Made by a program: the position numbers and the translations under genes
The notes under the pieces: model-generated
Told to the model about the DNA's origin: nothing
Seen by the model: the letters and a program-made list of their open reading frames with translations, nothing else
Databases searched by the model: none
Shown: in pieces, positions 55,801 through 64,000 of the stretch
Position numbering within the stretch: position 1 is the stretch's first letter
Layout: each line of letters opens with the position of its first letter
NCBI GenBank assembly: GCA_963669155.1
Contig: OZ022576.1
Span: 279,501-343,500, forward strand
Source of the DNA: Arbacia lixula
Taxonomy: Eukaryota > Echinodermata > Echinoidea > Arbacioida > Arbaciidae
DNA length: 64,000 nucleotides
Direction of reading: 5' to 3'

Positions 55801-57879
55801 GCTGCTGACCACCTTCTTCCATGCTGTTGACCACCTTGCTGCTGACCACCTTACTGCTGACCACCTTGCTGCTGACCACCTTGCTCCTGACTAACTTGCT
55901 GCTGACCACCTTGCTCCATGCTGTTGACCACCTTGCTGCTGACCACCTTACTGCTGACCACCTTACTGCTGACCACCTTACTGCTGACCACCTTGCTGCT
56001 GACCACCTTACTGCTGACCACCTTGCTGCTGACCACCTTACTGCTGACCACCTTGCTGCTGACCACCTTGCTGCTGACCACCTTGCTGCTGACCACCTTC
56101 TTCCATGCTGTTGACCACCTTGCTGCTGACCACCTTACTGCTGACCACCTTGCTGCTGACCACCTTACTGCTGACCACCTTGCTCCTGACTAACTTGCTG
56201 CTGACCACCTTCTTCCATGCTGTTGACCACCTTGCTGCTGACCACCTTACTGCTGACCACCTTACTGCTGACCACCTTACTGCTGACCACCTTGCTGCTG
56301 ACCACCTTGCTCCATGCTGTTGACCACATTGCTGCTGACCACCTTGCTCCATGCTGTTGACCACCTTGCTGCTGACCACCTTACTGCTGACCACCTTGCT
56401 GCTGACCACCTTACTGCTGACCACCTTGCTGCTGACCACCTTACTGCTGACCACCTTGCTCCTGACTAACTTGCTGCTGACCACCTTCTTCCATGCTGTT
56501 GACCACCTTGCTGCTGACCACCTTACTGCTGACCACCTTACTGCTGACCACCTTACTGCTGACCACCTTGCTGCTGACCACCTTGCTCCATGCTGTTGAA
56601 CACCTTACTGTTGACCACCTTACTGCTGACCACCTTGCTGCTGACCACATTGCTGCTGACCACCTTGCTCCATGCTGTTGACCACCTTGCTGCTGACCAC
56701 CTTACTGCTGACCACCTTACTGCTGACCACCTTGCTGCTGACCACCTTACTGCTGATCACCTTGGTGCTGACCACCTTGCACCTGACTAACTTGCTGCTG
56801 ACCACCTTGCTCCATGCTGTTGACCAACTTGCTCCTGACTAATTTCCTGCTGACCACTTTACTGCTGACCATCTTGCTGCTGACCACCTAGCTGCTGACC
56901 ACCTTGCTGTTGACCACCTTACTGCTGACTACCTTGCTCCTCACCACCTTGCTTCTTACCACCTTGCTCCCTCCAGGTATGTGTGGTTCTTTCAGCTGCC
57001 CTATCTCCCAGAGCTACTGCTCTCCATGAATGACTTCCAGATACTGGAGCACCACTGTAAGAAGGGACCCGCATCGGACAACGACATTGAGGCTTTCAAA
57101 TTCGCCTTATCGAGGCCAGGTATTCATAACAGAACTAGAAAACTAACAGCATCAAGCGTCTTCCCATTCCACAAGTTCCCAGCATTTCTGCCTACTGATT
57201 GGACCAGATAGCAATGTCATAAAAATACAGGAGCACATTCAGATTATGGTGGATCGAAGAGAGATAATATCAAAATGACAGGGTAGCAAAGTAGCCAAAT
57301 CTTTTTTTTTCTCATTTGGTCTCTTGCCAAATCCAAACAATAATCATACATGACACTAATTCTGCAATATGGAACTAACTTATTAGCAGTGTGAAAATCA
57401 AACATATGGCAACTCATAACACCAACACTAAGTTGAAGACAGTGCCCTAATATGGTCTAATGTGAGTTCACCATGGCATTTCCCATTTTCCTGCAATTAA
57501 CAAACTTTAGAATCTTGCATTCTAATCTGATGTCAAATTAGGTAGACATAACCCTTTAAATCCTACTCCATATCTTCTAATAATGGTCCTGCCTTTAAAT
57601 CTTTAATACGCTTTCAAAATAATTGCAGGGCGGTTGACATCATTTATCAACTTCTACCGGACTGCCGTCCACCAATTCAGGAAGTCAGCCAAGATCCATG
57701 TCCCCACCCTCTTCATCTGGTCAACAGCTCACTACGCACTACACAACAAGCTCAGTGAGGGTCATGAGCGGTTCTGCACCCAGATGATCATCCAGAGAGT
57801 GGACGGGGCAGACTTGCTCATCCATCAGGAGCAGCCTGGCCTGGTCAATAAGCTCATCAGGGACTATCTACAAGGATAG
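52623..57879 (+). CDS. EPHX3/EPHX4-like membrane-anchored alpha/beta hydrolase, probable pseudoenzyme
   Basis: Six exons (52623-52826, 52977-53101, 54260-54342, 54994-55195, 56977-57119, 57629-57879) give 335 residues. Residues 12-36 (LPYFPFWLYGVLRGTLVLLF and on) form an N-terminal membrane anchor, as in EPHX3 and EPHX4. The hydrolase fold shows HGFPECWYAW (89-98), FDMRGAGESDAP (114-125) and GHDSGG (156-161), the nucleophile-elbow Asp being D158. The lid has LPYLPELLLSMNDFQ (212-226) and NFYR (260-263) with the conserved Tyr. The usual acid Asp position (W-G-E-N-D) reads WSTAH, with H287, and the usual His position (S-H-W) reads D-L-L, with L315. The HDWGG Trp is Ser. Epoxide hydrolysis is therefore doubtful. 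The gene is complete and open, so it is not an obvious pseudogene. The start ATG lies ahead of the anchor. Confidence 0.9.
52977..53101 (+). CDS. EPHX-like exon 2 (HGFP oxyanion motif)
   Basis: Encodes NLTLHVVESGDHKKPLML, then FFHGFPECWYAWRHQ, phase 0 to 2. Acceptor cccttccag, donor CA|GTGAGT. Confidence 0.9.
53294..53401. mobile_element. Palindromic MITE in EPHX-like intron 2
   Basis: ATCTGGGGGGCATTTCATCA and its inverted partner TGATGAAATGCCCCCCAGAT bracket an inner stem TTGTCGGA...TCCGACAA. About 105 bp. Confidence 0.8.
54260..54342 (+). CDS. EPHX-like exon 3 (DMRGAGESDAP)
   Basis: 27 codons, CVSFDMRGAGESDAPVGKHH and YSLDLIT. The acceptor GCATGAAG is weak in pyrimidines; donor ACTC|GTAAGT. 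Phases fit exons 2 and 4. Confidence 0.87.
54758..54990. repeat. CT-rich low-complexity tract before exon 4
   Basis: TCTCTC/CCTTT-rich stretch serving as a very long polypyrimidine region. The Ser/Leu/Phe-rich open frames over it are by-products, although they run into the genuine exon. Confidence 0.85.
54994..55195 (+). CDS. EPHX-like exon 4 (nucleophile elbow GHDSGG)
   Basis: Contains GALGHTSCILVGHDSGGMIA, then WDLVARYPEMVHKLIVINAV. Acceptor after a long CT tract ending ctattcag; donor TG|GTAAAT. Confidence 0.92.
55471..56970. repeat. 15-bp minisatellite with higher-order units in EPHX-like intron 4
   Basis: About 100 copies of TTGCTGCTGACCACC and variants (TTACTGCTGACCACC). These are grouped into larger units by TTGCTCCATGCTGTTGACC and TTGCTCCTGACTAAC. 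The array degrades to CACCTTGCTCCCTCCAG at the exon 5 acceptor. A 15-bp period leaves all frames open. Confidence 0.96.
56977..57119 (+). CDS. EPHX-like exon 5 (lid domain)
   Basis: Encodes YVWFFQLPYLPELLLSMNDF and onward to FALSRP, phase 2 to 1. The acceptor CTCCCTCCAG directly abuts a 1.5-kb minisatellite; donor CCAG|GTATTC. Confidence 0.9.
57629..57879 (+). CDS. EPHX-like exon 6 (C-terminal, stop)
   Basis: Encodes GRLTSFINFYRTAVHQF, VPTLFIWSTAHYAL, and QEQPGLVNKLIRDYLQG, then TAG. The family's acid Asp and catalytic His positions are replaced here. Acceptor aattgcag. Confidence 0.9.
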
Positions 57880-58110
57880 CAAACCAACAGGGCTCACTCT
57901 AAGTTACTACTGAACATCTACACCTGTCAATCATCCCATCAGGGATTATCTGCAAGGATTGCAGACCAACTTGGCTAACTTAAATTACTACGTGCACTGG
58001 TCAATCATCCCATCAGGGATTATTTGCAAGGATATGGGACCAACCTGGCTCACTCTAAGTTACCACTGCAACTGGTCAATCATCCCATCAGGGACTGTCT
58101 CACTGGATAG
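57850..58110 (+). repeat. Tandem repeat spanning the EPHX-like stop codon
   Basis: CATCAGGGACTATCTACAAG at 57853 recurs with changes at about 57937, 58011 and 58087, followed each time by GACCAAC, CTCACTCTAAGTTAC and TCAATCATCC phrases; the period is about 74-84 bp. The first unit is coding and includes the TAG stop. Confidence 0.85.
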
Positions 58111-58163
58111 CCAACCCACATGGCTTAGAGTGGGGCTAAATTTAAATGAAGAAGCAGGAGTTT

Positions 58164-58169
58164 AATAAA
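58164..58169 (+). terminator. Candidate polyadenylation signal of EPHX-like gene
   Basis: AATAAA about 285 bases after the stop; more AATAAA-like hexamers occur near 58286-58300. Confidence 0.35.
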
Positions 58170-58685
58170 AGTTATCAAAAAACAAATCTATATTCAAAGT
58201 TTCATAAGCATGAGATGATTTGAAACAAAGAAGCAGAGGTTTACAAAAAGTTACAATAGAAGTGGACTTAAAGGTGATACTTATAGGAAATAAAATAAAA
58301 TAAATAGTTTATTTTATAATTGAATTTGTTGTTATTTGCAGCTAACATGCCATAAAGTGTTAAGTTTTGTGTTTTATGAAAATCAAATTTCACTAAATTG
58401 ACTCTCTCCTGACCTACGAAATCGCCTAAGGGAACGTGGCTTTGTGTGTACAGCCGGGATATGCTTCACGCAGCCTTAGAGACTAACTGCAATCTACACA
58501 CAAATGTTCACAATGACCATTGTGTATCATACCTGTTAATCCACTAGCAACTGCCATCACAGTTTCATTAATAATGCATGATGCTTCTGGCAGAAAAGAA
58601 GCTGCAGATTGGCATGTGTGATGCACAATAATGCCTCCCTTTTCTTACGTCAAACCTAAAGTCTGTTTCGGATGACAGTAGGGCA

Positions 58686-59146
58686 AATTTGTTTAGAGGC
58701 TCTTGCCATGTGCGTGCGTGACTGTGTTGATGTTTGGGGGCAGGGGGGTGCAGTACCTAGAGCCGTATAGAGATACGGCTCTGGCAGTACTGCACACACG
58801 TGGACATATGCATGTGTGGTGTGGTGCGTGTATGTGAATTCTTGCACGGTGTGTGTGATCAGCGTTTAAGGGCGCAAAGAAAATTGCTTGTGCTGTTGTT
58901 GCGTTTCCCTAGCTGGGCGGCGTGGCTGAAGGGAGCGCTCGTAATAACAGAGTCAATTTCCTTTCTTTTTCTTTATTCTTGGGCTGGGAATTTGCCTCGC
59001 TATAGCAGAAATTTCGCTATAGCCGATCTCGTTATATGAAAACAGAATACACAGAGGTCTATGGAAGAAAAATCGGGACTCAAGAAATGTCCTCGTAATA
59101 GCAGGGTTCTTGCTATAACCGTGCTCGTTTTAACAGGGTTTCCCTG
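58686..59146. mobile_element. Truncated pogo/Tigger-like element (right half)
   Basis: Matches 21695-22095 in order (GTGCGTGCGTGACTGTG, GCTGGGCGGCGTGGCTGAAG, CTCGCTATAGCAGAA). It ends TAACAGGGTTTCCCTG before TA. The left end is missing. Confidence 0.7.
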
Positions 59147-59219
59147 TATAGCATAGCGATTGCAACATTTTGAAATGCTGGAAACAATTGGCTGATGGAT
59201 TTCAATCCACAGAACCGTG

Positions 59220-59735
59220 GGCTTGATATCAATAGAAGAAGAATAGAGAGAAAAGCAGAGAAAGAAAAAGAGGAAAGGGAGCGAGTGAGCAGTAGAAAGA
59301 AGACAGGCAGAGAAAGAAAGAAAGAGGGAGGAAAGGGGAGAGCTAGAAAGACATTAGAGGAACAGGCAGAAAAAAAAAAGGGGGGAAAGGAGAGAGAGAG
59401 AGGGGGGGTTGAAGAGAGAAGATAGAGGCAGAGGCAGAGGCAGAGAAACAAGAGAGGAAAGGAAATCGTTAGAAAGGAGATAGTGGGAGAGGCAGCGAAA
59501 GGTAAAGAGAGTGGAGTTGATAGAGATAGGAAGATGGAGAGAGAGGGAACGAGAATAAAAAGAAGAAAGAGAAAGACAGAAAAAGAGGAAAGGAGAGTTA
59601 GTGGGCAGTAGAAAGAAGACAGAGGCAGAGAAAGAAAAAGGGAATTTTTTGAGAGAGATCGAGAGATTTCAAAGAAGATTAGATGCAGAGGCAGAATGTG
59701 AGAATGCAGAGAGAATGTCGAGACCTGCAGTAAAT
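59220..59735. repeat. GA-rich low-complexity tract
   Basis: About 0.5 kb of AGAGAAAGAAAGAGG-type purine sequence. The 214-codon frame on the - strand (Ser/Leu/Phe-rich) is a by-product. Confidence 0.9.
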
Positions 59736-59737
59736 GA

Positions 59738-60300
59738 TAATGTACATTATATTCCAAATACTAAGAATGTTGCTATATGATTGGTTAAGAGTTGATCACA
59801 TGATATAGCGTAGTTTTGCCCATCTGATCACCTGAGAAGAAAAGTTTTTTACACTCTATATGATAGTACTAGTACTAGTAGTATGATGGTTTCGCTGATC
59901 TCTTCACTCCTCACAGTCCTAACGCGTGATCAATATTTTGAGTACGCGTGAAATAAAAGTGTGTTACACTCGGACTATCAATTGACTAACAGTAGCCCCT
60001 CCTGACACGTCATAACGCGTGTCCCAGTAACGCGCGTCCTAACATGTGTTCCCCATGGCAGCGGCTCGGGGTTACATGTAGGTAGAGAAGTAAACATTGC
60101 TTTTATACATCAAATTGTCATTTTTGGTATAGGTAGTTAATTTCAGATGTGGAATATAAAGCAAATAATCAACTTTTGGTTTCAGGTAATGAGACAAACT
60201 ATCACTTCCTCGGCGATCTGAATGTATACGCTACATCCAGATCGCCTCGGAAGTGATAGTTCGTCCCATCACCCTCACCAACGATGATTATTTGCTTACT
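59738..60300. repeat. Foldback repeat, inverted partner of 50190-50772
   Basis: Carries GGTTAAGAGTTGATCACATG, GATCACCTGAGAAGAAAAG and TAACGCGCGTCCTAAC blocks in reverse order to the 50-kb copy. It includes its own palindrome at 60159-60298. Confidence 0.8.
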
Positions 60301-60535
60301 ATTAAGATCATGCGAAAGTTAAGCCCGATATATAACATACTTCAGTCACAGAACTGGAACAGTAACCAAAAGCTTTGCTTTTGTTTACAATGGCTGTCAC
60401 AAAGGGATGTCACATTTACAAGCACGTGCATTCCTCGTGCGTGCCGGCAACTTGTAATCTTACACCATCTCATATTCCTAAGTTCTGGGGCGCACTGCAT
60501 GCACAGGCTAGGCAGAGACAGAAAAGGAGAGGGAA

Positions 60536-60567
<32 letters not shown>

Positions 60568-61062
60568 CATCAGTTCCAGCAATGAGTCACCAGCACACCA
60601 CGTTTGAGAATTTGAGAACAAAAAGCAGTTTTCTCTGATCAGCAGACACATTTTGATTATCGTGACTTTGTAAAGGGCATTATCCTCAAAACATGCACCA
60701 ACGCAAGCAAGACATAACTACCAGTAGTAGTACCGAACAACATACGTTTATTGTGTTGCAAAATACAAACAAATAATAAAGAAATAAAATGTATGAACAG
60801 GAAGAAACATAAAGAAGGCATAGAAGCTATATCATGACAAACACATGTTGAAATTATACTTTTTTTGGTAGAGAGGAAAGTCAGGAAACACTTCACATTT
60901 TTGACACAAAACTCATAATGATGAAATAGTTTAATACTTGAGTAATATTCTTTTCTTTAAGGAAGCTAAACTGTGCCAATCGGGTTATCAAGAGTCATGA
61001 GCCATTTGCCGATTTCACTTCAGGCACCACACAGGCACAGAGTGCAGTTATGCGTGAATTAT

Positions 61063-61063
61063 C

Positions 61064-61109
<46 letters not shown>
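61063..61109. repeat. (CA)n microsatellite
   Basis: About 23 uninterrupted CA dinucleotides. Confidence 0.97.
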
Positions 61110-61113
<4 letters not shown>

Positions 61114-61552
61114 GCGCCAGTGATGTGTGTATCACACACATGTTAGAGACAAAAGTTGGACATGGAATCGTGCTATTCTTCATGGACTTGGATCGGCATT
61201 CAAGCACCTATATTTGCGGTCGATGACATCGCAATCAATGAGTAAATTATTAGCGTGCGCGCATTCGCGCGTTCACAGCACATTCATATGTGCTAAGTTA
61301 AGGCTAAAGTAACTTAATTTTCATTGGGTTGCGCCACGGGTTATTTTTCATATAGCGAGAGCCCTGGTGCCAAGTTTGATCCGACCTGACATAAAGAAAC
61401 GTCCTTTAGTTAAGAATCTTTTTTTTTAAATGATGGACATGGCCATGGGCGGAAATTGCTTCCCGAAGATAGGGAGTGTTTTTTTCCATGATTTTTTAAT
61501 CCCGCCCAGTCTTTGAAAGTGCCCTCATAGGGGGGGGGGGGGGGGGGGGGGG

Positions 61553-61840
61553 GACATTTGATATCATTCTCATGAAGACACATGTGGTATTACCCAAGGA
61601 TCATTTAATTTGTACCAAGTGTGATCACAATTGATGCAGCTAGAATTAAAGAAATGAGAGCAAGTCAAACGAAGACTTTGAGAAAAATGATGCACACGGC
61701 CTCATATCATTTGACCTTTTGAACCCATCATCCTCATGAAGACACATGTGGTATTGCCCAAGGATCATTTGTACCAAGTGCGATCACAATTGATGCAGAA
61801 ATAAAGAAATGAGAGCAAGTTAAACAAAAACTTTAACATT
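61553..61840. repeat. Two-copy tandem duplication after a poly-G tract
   Basis: GAAGACACATGTGGTATT, CCAAGGATCATTT and GATCACAATTGATGCAG occur twice with a spacing of about 165 bp. A 28-bp poly-G tract lies upstream and a 24-bp poly-T tract downstream (61920-61944). Confidence 0.8.
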
Positions 61841-62277
61841 TTTGTAACAGACCAACAGAGTCACAGGAAAAGTGATTACTACATGTAGGTCTCTGCCGAA
61901 CTTTGCTCAGGCAAGACAATTTTTTTTTTTTTTTTTTTTTTTTTACATTCAAAAAGGGCATTCATAGGAGCCAGATGCAATCTTAGCAGATGCAACGACC
62001 TACACTACAGAAACATATTGGGCAAACCCTATTCTCGGTTCCGGGGTGACGTCTTTTGCCCGAGTACGGAGACCGCTTCGTGGGTGAAAACATAGGAGTT
62101 GCACTCGAGCGTGCACCCAGTTCATTACAATTCCATGCATAGCATTCGTTGATATACTGTGTTCGCGTTCATTGACAACAATGACATTAAATTCATCTAA
62201 TTTTTGGTCAAAATATTGATTTGTGCGATAGAAAATGATGACAACTTCGTAGTAAGTGGCATCAAAGTTGTACCTGA

Positions 62278-62461
62278 ATAGAAGTGTTCCGAGCAAACAT
62301 ACGTATATATTTCGACGATGGCTCCCATCTTTTCGTCCAATTGCGTTCACCCATTTTTCACACCTTTCTCCTTGTCTTTCATGGTCTGTGAAGATGGAAA
62401 ATGACAAGGATGTCCCTTGATTGGGACAACCTACAGCACAACAACTTTGCAGCACTTTCAA
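62278..62461 (-). pseudogene. THAP zinc-finger fragment with frameshift
   Basis: From an ATG at 62461 the frame reads VLQSCCAVGCPNQG, FSIF, and CEKWVNAIGRKD, matching the first half of a THAP C2CH zinc finger (Cys-Cys pair, Trp, basic residues). The second half, CSEHF, is present at 62295-62281 but in a different frame, reached only by a one-base shift near 62297. A possible donor (CAG|GTACAA) follows CSEHFYSG. This may be a decayed gene, a transposon-derived THAP fragment, or a sequencing error in a real first exon. Confidence 0.6.
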
Positions 62462-62674
62462 TTATTTACCGCGACAGAAAAATAAAAGAAAGCACAGTCA
62501 CTTCGTCTTCACAACGCGGCGACGTGTACAAAATGCATACCTTGCATAGGGGACAGGCAGTATCGCACATGTATAATGCACGCGTTTATGGGAACACTGC
62601 AATACTGTCATCGGCAGAAAGTGACCTAGAAATCACTTTTTCTTGACGAATTAAGCAGCGAAAATTTTGTCTAG

Positions 62675-62760
62675 GGTTAGGGTTAGGGTCAGTGTTAGGT
62701 TCAGAATTAGGTTTAGGCTTAGAGTTAGGGTCAGGGTTAGGTTTAGGGTTAAAATTCATA
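62675..62760. repeat. Degenerate telomere-like (TTAGGG)n tract
   Basis: AGGGTTAGGGTTAGGGTCAG and variants over about 80 bp, inside the chromosome-like sequence, not at an end. Confidence 0.85.
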
Positions 62761-62925
62761 AAATTAGTGGGATACCCTGGTCCCCTATTGTACGGGATTG
62801 CCGCTCCGCGTAGCTAAGGAGTTGTTTTCACCCAGGCGAACGTACCTGGATGACCGGAACCAAGAATAAGGGACCAGGGTATCCCACTATTATGAATTTT
62901 CACCCTAAACCTAGCCCCGGGACTG
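62741..62925. repeat. Hairpin element flanked by telomere-like motif
   Basis: TTAGTGGGATACCCTGGTCC and its inverse GGACCAGGGTATCCCACTA, plus AAAATTCATAA / TTATGAATTTT and TTTAGGGT / ACCCTAAA, form arms of about 45 bp around a 90-bp loop. Confidence 0.8.
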
Positions 62926-62929
62926 CTCC

Positions 62930-64000
62930 CGCACAGCGGGAGCGTCCTGAGGGCTCGCCCCCGATTTCCTTGCATGTCGGGTCTGACTACTAATGAATTA
63001 TCAACCCGTGCACATGGATGAATTACTAATTTCAAGTATATTTATCACATATGAATGGTTGAAAGTAACTTCAATATGTCTGAAGTAAGAAAATGATGGA
63101 AAATATTGAGTAATGTTACCAATTTCCCCTTCATGTGTCTGTCTAACATTGGTCTAACAATACGAGTTCCTTCCAGACTGCCATCTTGGCTGTTTAATGA
63201 CTTCGTACGCACGCACAAAATAATATTCATGATGTGACGCTTTCGCTCTGATGACCGTATTTAGCGCTATTGATGAATATGCATGAGAAAAGTGATTTTT
63301 TATTGTTTTGATTGTGAAAATTATCAACCTGATTTGCATTAATTGTGTCATTTAAAAGTGACCACAATATCATTAACTTCTATGTAATAAACTTCAGTGG
63401 CGGATCAAGGATTTTGTAAGAGAAATAGGGCCGAATCTTCCAACTTTCCTAATACGGTGCACCATCACTGAAATCTAGCTGAGCGGGGTGGCGTTAATGG
63501 GTTGAAAAAAGTGGCTCTTAAAAACAAACAAACCAAAAATTTATGGACAAATATAAATATGCAAAATATAATCAATCCCCCAAATAAAATTGTAAATACA
63601 ATAAAATAAAAATTGGAATATAAAATCTTTTCCAATAATAATGAAAAAAGAAAAAAACAGTGATCTGAAAAGAGTGCTACGGTAATGGATTGTTGTTGAA
63701 AACGTAACACACACGAATCGTATAGAGAACTGGCGCATGCGCATAAACTTCAAAAAGTCGGCAAGCTTCATACATGTATCGCAGCTGCATTAATTCTGAC
63801 CACCGTACTATGGTTCGTTTACAAGAAAAAAAACCCATCATGGACTAAATTCATCTTGGACCCAACTACGGAAGTATTCATGTATGTATTCTCCGTAAGT
63901 GTGTTCAATAGCTTAAAGTTCGGAAAGAGTTCCATATGCACCCCCCCATATTTTTTTTTTGGAATAGCCTACTGTCTAAAAGAGGGCGATTCTTTTGATG
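62930..64000. other. Right edge of window, no gene recognised
   Basis: AT-rich sequence with short chance frames only. Confidence 0.4.

Noticed and set aside
55437..56805. Many Leu-Thr or Asp-His-Leu repeat frames on both strands
   Set aside because: By-products of a 15-bp repeat in an intron.
59113..59757. 214-codon frame on the - strand
   Set aside because: GA-rich low complexity; no protein features.
1..64000. tRNA, rRNA or other structured RNA genes
   Set aside because: None could be recognised by eye; a dedicated scan would be needed to exclude small ones.

Overview
This is a eukaryotic, almost certainly animal, genomic window. It has spliced genes with GT-AG introns, a calcium-binding EGF matrix gene whose introns are mostly phase 1 or phase 2, an intact Tc1-like transposon, many short terminal-inverted-repeat elements, and a very high load of minisatellites. 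Several minisatellites contain a copy of the neighbouring splice junction. I recall this being described for amphioxus (lancelet) introns, so a cephalochordate such as Branchiostoma is my first guess. Another marine deuterostome is not excluded. No bacterial-type features were seen.

Three protein-coding genes can be assembled exon by exon with matching intron phases. (1) The 3' part of a secreted multi-EGF protein lies on the + strand (about 204-15069; 16 exons, about 660 residues visible): 14 EGF domains, most of them calcium-binding, then a cysteine-headed coiled coil and a stop. Its 5' end lies left of the window. (2) Inositol-pentakisphosphate 2-kinase (IPPK) lies on the - strand (20859-48156; 12 exons, about 480 residues), convergent with gene 1. 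(3) An EPHX3/EPHX4-like membrane-anchored alpha/beta hydrolase lies on the + strand (52623-57879; 6 exons, 335 residues), divergent from IPPK. It keeps the nucleophile Asp but appears to have lost both the catalytic His and the acid Asp. The three genes have no evident joint function.

Layout: 0-15 kb, EGF gene with minisatellite-rich introns; 15-20.8 kb, intergenic with a TTAA-flanked element and a CTA microsatellite; 20.9-48.2 kb, IPPK, whose introns hold a pogo-like element, a Tc1 element with a second element nested in it, a TTAA element, a long-TIR element and a 2.4-kb degenerate satellite; 48.2-52.6 kb, spacer with an interrupted TTAA element and foldback hairpins; 52.6-57.9 kb, the hydrolase gene; 58-64 kb, repeats plus a frameshifted THAP zinc-finger fragment.

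The main unusual theme is that at least eight exon edges, across all three genes, are copied into the tandem repeat beside them. This gives arrays of up to about 27 duplicated splice donors or acceptors. The Tc1 element also carries a nested element with six exactly 157-bp-spaced copies of a perfect DR1 nuclear-receptor motif.
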